Source: Flavobacterium franklandianum (lineage in GTDB: Bacteria; Bacteroidota; Bacteroidia; Flavobacteriales; Flavobacteriaceae). From it: 64,000 bases of DNA. The stretch's first letter is position 1. Every line of letters begins with the position of its first letter. Shown here piece by piece: positions 21,777 through 30,262 of this stretch. The notes under the pieces are model-generated. The model ran no database searches, was not told where the DNA came from, and was given only the letters and a program-made list of their open reading frames with translations. The stretch covers positions 186,001-250,000 of the forward strand of contig NZ_VJZR01000004.1 of the NCBI RefSeq assembly GCF_007097365.1. The letters are read 5' to 3'. The translations under genes and the position numbers were made by a program.

Positions 21777-23834
21777 ATGATGAATAAAAAAATAATATAT
21801 ACTGTTTTATTGCTTATTTGCGTCACAGGTCTGATTACTTCTTGTAGTGACTACCTTGATTCTAGCAAATACTTCAAAGATCGTCTCACAGAAGAAAAGG
21901 TATTTCAAGGTAAAGTATATTCAGAAAAATGGCTTGCCAACGTATTTGATGAACTAAAAGGGGTCAATGCTGATGTTGCAAGTAAGGGGCAAACGCCAAC
22001 TAATTTTGCCGATGATATGTATTACGGAGATAGAGATAATGTTTACGACCCATCAAAAAATGAACTTTCCTATAATTTGTTCAAAATGGGGCAATACACT
22101 GAAAATGACAAACAGGGAACTTGGATTCAGTGTTACCGTGGCATTCGTAATGCATCTACCTTCATTCATAATATTTATATGAATACAGAGTTGAATGCAA
22201 AAGAAATTGATGACTATAGAGGGCAAGCTCGATTTGCAAGAGCTTATCTATACTGGATACTATTGCGTAAATACGGTCCTATCCCGTTGTTGCCCGATAA
22301 AGGATTAGATTATACCGAAAGTTACGATGACCTGGCCGTTCCTCGTAGTACCTACGAAGATTGCGCTGAGTTTATAAGTAGTGAATTGTTACTTGCTGCG
22401 CAAGAAATGAAGGAAATGGGTATGGTACGTGGTCAGGACGGTTCAGCCAGACCAACTGTTGGAGCTGCCTTGGCTGCCCGCGCTAAAGCATTGATTTATG
22501 CAGCCAGTCCTTTGGCGAATGGAAATAACTCAAGTTTTGCAACACTATTAGTTGATGATAAAGGAAAACGGTTGCTCTCTTCCGATTACAAAGAGGAAAA
22601 ATGGGCGAAAGCTGCTGCTGCTGCCAGAGACGTGATGGAACTTGGTGTGTACCGTTTATATACATTCCCAATAGTAGCAACAGGTCAGGATGCTACAGTT
22701 ATTCCTCCATCAGATAATAATTTCTCTACTAAATCATGGCCGGAAGGTTGGGCAAATATTGATCCAGCCAAATCATATGCCTATGTATTTGATGGTACCT
22801 TGACAGCCTCAGGAAATCCGGAATTGATTTTCACCAGAGGAAATAATCAAGACGGAGAAAGTATAATGGCAATGGTTGCCCATCAGTTGCCCCGATCCGC
22901 GACGGGCTGGAATACTCATGGATTAACGCAAAAATTGGCCGATGCTTATGCAATGAATGATGGTAAGGATATCCCTGGTAAAGATAAGGAAATTGGCCGT
23001 GGGGATGGCTCCGAACGTGTAACTGGTTACGTTAAGACGGCGGATTATTTAGCGGGTAAGTATAAACCATTGAGACCCAATGTTTCTTTACAGTACGCTA
23101 ACCGCGAACCTCGGTTTTATGCATCTGTAGCTTTCAATGGTAGTTTGTGGACATTGAAAAACGAGACTCAAGAACGTAATCGTAACCAACAGGTGTTTTA
23201 TTACCGTAATGATCCTAGAGGAAACGGATTTAATTCATCCAATGCTTATTGGTTGCGAACAGGTATTGGGGTAAAAAAATATATTAATGAAAATGATACT
23301 TATGAGGGTGGAAATTTTGGCAATATCAAATTTAAACCTGAGCCAGCTATTCGCTATGCAGATATATTGCTTATGTATGCTGAAGCATTGAATGAATTAA
23401 GTGGTTCGTACAACATTCCAGCATGGAACGGAGGATCATACACTATCTCTCGCGAGATCACCGAGATGCAAAAGGGGATTCATCCTGTACGTATCCGAGC
23501 AGGTGTACCTGACTATCCAGCCGAAGTTTACAATGACAAGGCAGGGCTAAGAAAAAAATTGAAGCAAGAGCGTTTCATTGAACTTTTGGCAGAAGGTCAG
23601 CGATACTATGACCTGCGCCGATGGATGGATGCACCTATAGAAGAATCTTTGACCGTATATGGCTGTAATATTCTTATGAGTAGTGCTGAACGGGATCTTT
23701 TTCACCAGCCTGTAGCTGTTTGGGCACTCAAATCTACCTTTTCGGATAAGATGTGGTTTTGGCCAATTGGCCTTACAGAACTAAAACGGAATAACCGTCT
23801 TACGCAAAATCCAGGATGGAATTATAACGATTAA
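21777..23834 (+). CDS. SusD/RagB-family glycan-binding lipoprotein (second PUL)
   Basis: 685 residues, longer than the first SusD. The signal peptide ends LITSCS (lipobox). RagB/SusD features include FARAYLYWILLRKYGPIPLLP, RYADILLMYAEALNEL, the LKQERFIELLAEGQRYYDLR helix and the C-terminal LTQNPGW. The size and the RYYDLRRWMDAP motif match SusD proteins of mannan-type PULs. It starts eight bases after the SusC stop, with two adjacent ATGs. It binds glycan at the cell surface and forms the lid of the SusC channel. Confidence 0.95.
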   Translation: MMNKKIIYTVLLLICVTGLITSCSDYLDSSKYFKDRLTEEKVFQGKVYSEKWLANVFDELKGVNADVASKGQTPTNFADDMYYGDRDNVYDPSKNELSYNLFKMGQYTENDKQGTWIQCYRGIRNASTFIHNIYMNTELNAKEIDDYRGQARFARAYLYWILLRKYGPIPLLPDKGLDYTESYDDLAVPRSTYEDCAEFISSELLLAAQEMKEMGMVRGQDGSARPTVGAALAARAKALIYAASPLANGNNSSFATLLVDDKGKRLLSSDYKEEKWAKAAAAARDVMELGVYRLYTFPIVATGQDATVIPPSDNNFSTKSWPEGWANIDPAKSYAYVFDGTLTASGNPELIFTRGNNQDGESIMAMVAHQLPRSATGWNTHGLTQKLADAYAMNDGKDIPGKDKEIGRGDGSERVTGYVKTADYLAGKYKPLRPNVSLQYANREPRFYASVAFNGSLWTLKNETQERNRNQQVFYYRNDPRGNGFNSSNAYWLRTGIGVKKYINENDTYEGGNFGNIKFKPEPAIRYADILLMYAEALNELSGSYNIPAWNGGSYTISREITEMQKGIHPVRIRAGVPDYPAEVYNDKAGLRKKLKQERFIELLAEGQRYYDLRRWMDAPIEESLTVYGCNILMSSAERDLFHQPVAVWALKSTFSDKMWFWPIGLTELKRNNRLTQNPGWNYND

Positions 23835-23851
23835 TAAAAATATATATCATC

Positions 23852-24835
23852 ATGAAAAAACCATTTATACTTTTTCTTTCGCTCACGCTGCTTTTAATTT
23901 GTGGCTCATGTAATGATGAGTGGACCGAAGAACAATTTGAAAATTATGTGTCATTAAAAGCTCCCATAACAAGTGGAGGAGTTAGCGATATCTATATTCG
24001 CTATAAGGGAGATGAGAAAACGACATTCCAGCTGCCTTTAATTGTTAGCGGGTCTACGACAAACGCTAAAAATATGACAGTAAATATTGCTGTAGACTCC
24101 GATACATTGGATGTACTGAATTATCAGCGCTTTCAAAATCGTGAAGATTTTTATTATAAGGAGCTAGAGAGTAAATATTTTACTTTTTCTTCTGAAGTGA
24201 AGATCAAGTCAGGTGAGAATACTTCATTAATGGGTATCGACTTTACATTAAAGGATATCGATTTGGTAGAGAAGTGGGTGTTACCCTTGACTATTAAATC
24301 TGACCCGTCTTATGATTATGTGGCTAACCCTCGAAAACATTACCGAAAAGCACTTTTGCGCATTAATCCTTTCAACGACTACTCGGGTACTTATAGCGGT
24401 ACTGCATTGAAGACGGTAATGGCAGGTTATGAAAAGGAGACACCTCTTGTAAAAGCACAAATAAAATCGTATGTCGTGGATGAAAATACCATATTCTTCT
24501 ATGCAGGAAATATAGATGAAGAACGTCAAGATCGACGCAACTATAAAGTTTATGCAGAATTTGACAATACTGGTGGAGTCAGATTCTATGCTGATAATCC
24601 GGATATGCATTTTAAGTTAAATAAAGATGCGAGTTATACAATCAATGAACAAATGGATGAAATTCGCCCCTACCTTTTACACAGGTATATAACGATTAAT
24701 AATATTGATTATCAATTTTCAGATTATACTATGGTACCCAATATAAATATTAATTATAAGGTTGGTGGGTCGTTGATTTTGGAGCGTCGATTAAATACCC
24801 AGATTCCAGATGAAGACCAATCTATAGAATGGTAA
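23852..24835 (+). CDS. DUF4973/DUF1735-type surface glycan-binding lipoprotein
   Basis: A 327-residue lipoprotein (LICGSCND). It starts with the motif CNDEWTEEQFENYVSLKAPI, characteristic of the DUF4973/DUF1735 proteins that follow SusD in many Bacteroidota PULs, and appears to have two beta-sandwich domains: about 30-175 (DUF1735-like) and 180-327. It lies 17 bases after SusD. No catalytic motif is seen. It is expected to be a surface glycan-binding protein equivalent in position to SusE. Confidence 0.78.
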   Translation: MKKPFILFLSLTLLLICGSCNDEWTEEQFENYVSLKAPITSGGVSDIYIRYKGDEKTTFQLPLIVSGSTTNAKNMTVNIAVDSDTLDVLNYQRFQNREDFYYKELESKYFTFSSEVKIKSGENTSLMGIDFTLKDIDLVEKWVLPLTIKSDPSYDYVANPRKHYRKALLRINPFNDYSGTYSGTALKTVMAGYEKETPLVKAQIKSYVVDENTIFFYAGNIDEERQDRRNYKVYAEFDNTGGVRFYADNPDMHFKLNKDASYTINEQMDEIRPYLLHRYITINNIDYQFSDYTMVPNININYKVGGSLILERRLNTQIPDEDQSIEW

Positions 24836-24914
24836 GAATGTAACGTAACTATACGGTTGAAAAAAAAGGGAAATAATCCCAAAATATATATTGTAATTTT
24901 AAAATAAAAAAACT

Positions 24915-26354
24915 ATGTATTTAAACATAATATACAATAAAAGGATATTGCATGCTCTTTGTTTGCTGTTGGCTTTTGCAAGTATTGGCTTTTATAGTTG
25001 TCAAAGTGATGATAGTGCAGATATAAAATATTCGCCCTTTGACTCTTCGAAACCCGTTGTGGTTTCTGATTTCTCTCCTAAATTGGGTGGTGCAGGGCAG
25101 CGTCTTGTTATTTATGGAACGAACTTTGGCACAGACCCTAGCATAGTTTCAGTATTTATCGGTGGAAAAGAGGCAGTCGTAATTGGTGTAAAAGGTGAGT
25201 CGATTTACTGTTTGGTACCTGTGGGAGCAATTGGTGGTGACATTGAAGTGCGAATAGGGGAAGTGGATAAAGAGGTTATTGGTTTTTCGAGTACCAAATT
25301 TGACTATCTGCGCAAGATGACGGTATCTACCGTGATCGGGTACAAAAATGCCCGGGGCGATGAACCTTGGAAGGATGGTAAATTCTTTTCTGCTAACCTC
25401 AATGATATGGCGAGCGGATTTTGGAAACCTTCAATTATGAAGTTTGATCCACAAAATCCAAAACATTTATGGATGGTATTTGATGAAAATAATGGTCTTT
25501 ATCTGATTAATTTTGCAGATAGTACAGTAACCAAAAAACGCTCTGATTTTGACCGACCACGAAGTATTGATTTTACCAATGATGGTAAACATATGATTAT
25601 TGCGGAAGATCGTGGCGGAGAAAATGATCGGGCAACATATGCGTTATCCCGAGACCAAGATTGGCAAGACAGAATAATCTTGACTACATACAAGCAATGT
25701 AATGGTGCAGCGGTTCATCCGGTGAATGGAGAACTGTATTTTAACAGTTATGAGAAGGGGCAGTTTTTCCGTTTCGATTTAAATAACGCTTTCACTCCTC
25801 CAGGACTTGGAATTAAAGATTATGAAACCTTGTTCGTAGTTCATGATCCACAATGGGAATATAAAATTTTTATACATCCCTCCGGAAATTACGCCTATAT
25901 TGTTGTTGTTAACCAGCACTACATCCTCCGTGTAGATTATAATTGGGATAAAAAAGTATTTAATCAACCGTATCTAGTATGTGGTCAGCTTAAAGCCCCT
26001 GGTTATCAAGATGGAGTTGGCTCTAGTGTTCGTTTGAATACTCCCTATCAAGGTGTATTTGTGAAAAATGCTGAATATGCTGGTAAACAAGATGAATATG
26101 ATTTTTATTTTACAGAACGGCATAACCATGATATTCGAAAATTGACCCCAGCAGGTAGTGTTACCACATTTGCAGGAAGAGGAAGCTCAAGTATTAATCC
26201 TGATCCATGGGGCTATATAGACGGTGACCTTAGACAAGAAGCTAGGTTTGACCAACCAACAGGAATTGCTTATGATGCGGAAGAAGGTGCTTTTTACATC
26301 GGAGACAGTTCGAATCACCGTATTCGTAAAATAGCTCTTGAAGGAGCAGATTAA
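24915..26354 (+). CDS. IPT/TIG and NHL-repeat surface lipoprotein
   Basis: 479 residues. The lipoprotein signal (GFYSCQS) is followed by an IPT/TIG immunoglobulin-like domain at about 45-130 (VVSDFSPKLGGAGQRLVIYG) and a six-bladed NHL-type beta-propeller at about 150-475, with repeats such as TPAGSVTTFAGRG and FDQPTGIAYDAEEGAFYIGD, then SNHRIRKI. Proteins of this design are the last gene of SusC/D operons for mannans and N-glycans and act as surface glycan-binding proteins. A strong terminator follows the gene. Confidence 0.88.
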   Translation: MYLNIIYNKRILHALCLLLAFASIGFYSCQSDDSADIKYSPFDSSKPVVVSDFSPKLGGAGQRLVIYGTNFGTDPSIVSVFIGGKEAVVIGVKGESIYCLVPVGAIGGDIEVRIGEVDKEVIGFSSTKFDYLRKMTVSTVIGYKNARGDEPWKDGKFFSANLNDMASGFWKPSIMKFDPQNPKHLWMVFDENNGLYLINFADSTVTKKRSDFDRPRSIDFTNDGKHMIIAEDRGGENDRATYALSRDQDWQDRIILTTYKQCNGAAVHPVNGELYFNSYEKGQFFRFDLNNAFTPPGLGIKDYETLFVVHDPQWEYKIFIHPSGNYAYIVVVNQHYILRVDYNWDKKVFNQPYLVCGQLKAPGYQDGVGSSVRLNTPYQGVFVKNAEYAGKQDEYDFYFTERHNHDIRKLTPAGSVTTFAGRGSSSINPDPWGYIDGDLRQEARFDQPTGIAYDAEEGAFYIGDSSNHRIRKIALEGAD

Positions 26355-26430
26355 TAATTCTCTGAGAACGAGAAAAATAGTAAAAAAGTCAAAAATGTTC
26401 TTGCAAGTATAATTCATGGTTGTAGTAATG

Positions 26431-26478
26431 AGGACTGAGCCAATGTCGCACAATGCGCTTAGGCTCAGTCCTATTTTT
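26431..26478 (+). terminator. Rho-independent terminator of the SusC2 operon
   Basis: AGGACTGAGCC (26431-26441) and GGCTCAGTCCT (26462-26472) form a perfect 11-bp stem followed by ATTTTTAT. It ends the SusC-SusD-DUF4973-NHL operon. Confidence 0.85.
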
Positions 26479-26706
26479 ATAATTATTTTGGTGTAATATT
26501 TATCTGATTATTTTTCTATCAGGAGTTTTTTGTAAGTTTAATATAAATTAACCTTTTATTAAATAAGAAAGAAATCAGCGATATCTCCACCCTCTCTTCC
26601 CTTATATATTAACATACATTATATCATATTTATAAAGGAATTATTACAATACAAGATGGAGTAAACAGCCGTAAAATGATATTCAAAATTAATAAAGTAT
26701 TGCCTT

Positions 26707-29700
26707 ATGATGATAAACAATAACTCTTACTTAAAAAAGTCAGTATTACTTATCTGCTATTTTTTGTTATTCATCACACCAGTCATAGCTCAAGTAACTT
26801 GGCCACAAGGACAACTTCTTCCTACATTTTCTGCCACAGCTCAAACTCAAGATCTGTTTGTTATAAAACAGGCAAGCTTTGAGCCAATGACCCGTTGGGA
26901 AGCAGAAGGCTTGTCAATTAGTCATGATATAGGTCATGTGAGTGGTGATGGATGGCTTTGCCAATCAGCAATAGATAGTCCAAATAATTACATGGTTAAA
27001 GGACCTTATGTAAAAAATGTTCCTGTGGGGTTAAATACTGCGGAATTTAGCATGATGATTAATAATAATAGCATCAATAACGATGCAGTTGCTATAATTG
27101 ATGTTAGAAATGCGACAACAGGTGAAGTATTGGCGAAGCGAACAATTACCCGCAAACAATTTTCTTCACCAGCAAAATATACAAGTTTTAGGCTTGATTA
27201 CAAAATGCCAGTTGCTAATCAATCATTGGAATTACGGGTGTATTGGCTTGGAAATTCCAGTATAAAGGTGGACTGGGTCGGAACTCAGATAAACTATGAT
27301 TATTCTCGCTATAATTACTTATTTGCTTCACTAAAAGGAATCGTAAATAAAAAACAACCCCGAATTTTTTCTTATGACGGTAATGCTTTTGCCGAAGGTG
27401 CTTATACTTGGTTACAGTCATTGGGATTGAAATGGAGAGAGAATTCAGATATATGGTCATTAATTTCTAAATATCGTAGTGAAATAGATGGACTGATTGT
27501 TTATGACCCCGACGAATTACATACTGTAAATTTAGCATCAATGTTAGCTTCAAGTAGAAATGCACTTATCGTTTCTCCAAGTTTATTATCTCAACTAACT
27601 TCTGCACCCTATAATTTGCCTATATTGATGGATTTACGTGGTCAGTTTAATAATAAGTTAGAAGTGTATCAATCGCTTTATGATAACTATTGGCCAGATC
27701 TTGATCACCGTTTATTGGTGGGATTAAGCCCAACGTTTCATGAAGCTTCATTGCGTGAATATGTTGTGTCTTTAGGAGTTGCAACAATATGGCTTGATCC
27801 TTTGGTACCTGGTGAAAGTGAACTGCTGAACAAGTTTTTTGCATCGATGCCATCAGGTTCGAATTATATGGGTTGGTGGCCTGAAGAAGGCCCAGGAGTA
27901 GATAGGGCATCTAAATATGGAGTTGCAACTATACCTAGTGATTATTGTACTAATCTACCTGTGCATAGTGGAATGCCAAGAAAGATAAATTTAAAACCAG
28001 TGCCTCCAAAACCTGCATTGGAAAATAAAATTTATGTAGCATTCATTATAAGTGATGGTGATAATTTATCTTATGTTGAACATTTGATGCGCAAACTCTG
28101 GAACAATCCTGATCGTGGCTCTGTCCCAATCGGTTGGACTGTATCGCCAGCTATGGTTGACGCTATGCCTGGAGCATTAAATTATTATCACGAAACAGCC
28201 ACAGTTAATGACAATTTAATTTCTGGACCTTCTGGTTATGGGTATGCCTATCCAAATTATTGGCCAGATCAAAATCGTTTAAATGAATTTGTCGATAAAA
28301 CTGAAAATTACAACCGTCGTGCTGGTCTCCAGGTCATTACGGTTTGGAATGGAATTAATGGAGGAATTAACCAAAATGTAGGTGAAACCTATGCTAAACA
28401 CGCACCGTCTTTATTAGGAATAACAGCTCAGAATACTGCTGGACCTTTAAGCATATACAATAACTCCCTTCCTGGGTTTCCTCTTTCGTGTAATTACTGC
28501 GTTCAAGAAAATAATGTACAGGATTTTATTGCACAAGCAGCAGCTGGATGGAATGGAAATGAACCTAGGTTTATTATTATTCAGGCTCAACCTTGGAATG
28601 ATATGAAACCATCTAATTTTAAGAGCGTTGCCAATTCGCTTAGTGCAGATTATAAAGTGGTTCGTCCAGATCATTTATTTCAATTATTAAGAGAATCAAA
28701 AGGTCTTCCTATTGACCCTTTTCCTTTATCAAATACAGGTATAGTAACAGTATATAAAGATTGTGATTTTTTGGGGTTTTCTAGAGGTCTTGAACTTGGT
28801 GATTATAATTTGGATCGCTTAAAATCATTGTCAGTTCAAGATGATGATATTTCTTCCTTAAAAATTGCCGAAGGTTACAAAGCTATTTTATACCAAGAGG
28901 ATAATTTTACTGGAAATTCAATAATTATCAACTCTGACACTTCATGCCTAAATAGTACATGGAACAAAAAAACTAGCTCTATCCGTGTCCTTTTCAATGG
29001 AGACACCAATTTAGGAGGTACTACCTACTATTTGAAAAATCGCAATAGTGGTTTGAATATGGAGGTTACTGGGTCAAGTAGTTCTAACGGTGCCAATGTT
29101 GCTCAAGGAACTGTTACTACAGGGAATAATCAGAAATTTACTTTCACACATTTAGGAGATGGTATATACAAAATTATTGTTAATCATAGTGGGCTATCAT
29201 TAGATATTAATAGTTTCAATAAAGCTAATGGTGCCAATTTAGAGCAATATCCATACAATGCTACTCCAAACCAACAATTCATTTTAGTACCTACTGGTGA
29301 TGGTTATTATAAAATTTTGGCTAAACATAGTGGAAGACTGTTAGAAGTAGATGAGGCGAGCACTGTAAATGGAGCTAATATTCAGCAATTTGATAATAAT
29401 AATCAAACTTGCGGACAATGGAAATTAATACCAGCAGTCTCTAAATTAATTCAAGCAGAAAATTATTCAACCATGAACGGCATTCTAAAAGAAGCTACAA
29501 GCGATTTAGGAGGAGGATTAAATGTTACTAGTACTGATCCTGGGGACTTGTTGACGTATAACAATATTAATTTCCCAACTACTGGTTCTTATTTAATTGA
29601 ATACCGAGTTGCTAGTAATATAGACGGAGCTAAAATTTCTACAAATTTGAATGCAGGTAGTATCCAATTGGGTTCAATTAATATTCCCAATACAAGTGGT

Positions 29701-30084
29701 GGTCAAAATTGGCAAACGATATCACAAACTGTGAATATAAGTGCAGGAACATACAATTTTGGCTTGTTAATTGAAAATGGAGGTGTGAATATCAACTGGA
29801 TTAATATTACAAGAATAGGTGTTGGAGAAACGTTATCAGTAAAAACACAAGAAGAAATAGTGTCCACTTTAAATATATATCCAAATCCTGTAGAAAACAC
29901 ACTTTTCTTTTCTACAGATTTGACAGGAATCAATGTTAGTATTTTTTCTCCGACAGGAAGTTTAGTTTCAAAACATAAATTAATAGATAATAGTATGGAT
30001 GTTTCGCATCTTAAAGCAGGAGTTTATTTTGTGATTTTTGATAAAGATGGTAATAAAATTGTAAAACGATTTGTGAAGAAGTAA
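26707..30084 (+). CDS. GxGYxYP-family modular protein with crystallin, ricin, CBM6 and T9SS modules
   Basis: 1125 residues. A signal peptide (TPVIAQ) precedes a GxGYxYP putative glycoside-hydrolase region at about 30-670, carrying the family motif GPSGYGYAYP at about 507-516 and ISDGDN upstream. Then come a beta/gamma-crystallin domain (about 677-770), a ricin-B-type lectin domain (about 772-910, YYLKNRNSGLNMEVTG), a CBM6-like domain (about 912-1040, IQAENYSTMNG) and a T9SS type-A sorting tail (about 1054-1125, LNIYPNPVENTLFF). It is therefore secreted or surface-anchored through T9SS. No activity is established for GxGYxYP proteins as far as I know. The genomic company of GH76 and GH125 suggests a mannan-directed role. 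Two adjacent ATG codons occur; the second fits the signal peptide equally well. Confidence 0.88.
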   Translation: MMINNNSYLKKSVLLICYFLLFITPVIAQVTWPQGQLLPTFSATAQTQDLFVIKQASFEPMTRWEAEGLSISHDIGHVSGDGWLCQSAIDSPNNYMVKGPYVKNVPVGLNTAEFSMMINNNSINNDAVAIIDVRNATTGEVLAKRTITRKQFSSPAKYTSFRLDYKMPVANQSLELRVYWLGNSSIKVDWVGTQINYDYSRYNYLFASLKGIVNKKQPRIFSYDGNAFAEGAYTWLQSLGLKWRENSDIWSLISKYRSEIDGLIVYDPDELHTVNLASMLASSRNALIVSPSLLSQLTSAPYNLPILMDLRGQFNNKLEVYQSLYDNYWPDLDHRLLVGLSPTFHEASLREYVVSLGVATIWLDPLVPGESELLNKFFASMPSGSNYMGWWPEEGPGVDRASKYGVATIPSDYCTNLPVHSGMPRKINLKPVPPKPALENKIYVAFIISDGDNLSYVEHLMRKLWNNPDRGSVPIGWTVSPAMVDAMPGALNYYHETATVNDNLISGPSGYGYAYPNYWPDQNRLNEFVDKTENYNRRAGLQVITVWNGINGGINQNVGETYAKHAPSLLGITAQNTAGPLSIYNNSLPGFPLSCNYCVQENNVQDFIAQAAAGWNGNEPRFIIIQAQPWNDMKPSNFKSVANSLSADYKVVRPDHLFQLLRESKGLPIDPFPLSNTGIVTVYKDCDFLGFSRGLELGDYNLDRLKSLSVQDDDISSLKIAEGYKAILYQEDNFTGNSIIINSDTSCLNSTWNKKTSSIRVLFNGDTNLGGTTYYLKNRNSGLNMEVTGSSSSNGANVAQGTVTTGNNQKFTFTHLGDGIYKIIVNHSGLSLDINSFNKANGANLEQYPYNATPNQQFILVPTGDGYYKILAKHSGRLLEVDEASTVNGANIQQFDNNNQTCGQWKLIPAVSKLIQAENYSTMNGILKEATSDLGGGLNVTSTDPGDLLTYNNINFPTTGSYLIEYRVASNIDGAKISTNLNAGSIQLGSINIPNTSGGQNWQTISQTVNISAGTYNFGLLIENGGVNINWINITRIGVGETLSVKTQEEIVSTLNIYPNPVENTLFFSTDLTGINVSIFSPTGSLVSKHKLIDNSMDVSHLKAGVYFVIFDKDGNKIVKRFVKK

Positions 30085-30262
30085 TTAAAAAAAAACCTTA
30101 AAGATATTTGATTTTAATACAATTCCAAATAGAATCTTATATACTAATATTTAAAAATTTCTAGATGTAGTAAAGATGTTCTAAATAGAAAGAATCAATT
30201 ATTGTCCTTTCTTTAAAGCATTTATTCAATTATTTGTTAATTTTAATAATGTAAAGTAAATT
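30085..30262. other. Spacer between GxGYxYP and GH76 genes
   Basis: 178 bases, no gene and no clear terminator. The first 35 bases resemble the sequence after the GH76 stop codon (shared TAATTAA, CCTTnAAGAnATTTGATTTTAA), showing that the two 3' ends share a common origin. Confidence 0.6.
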
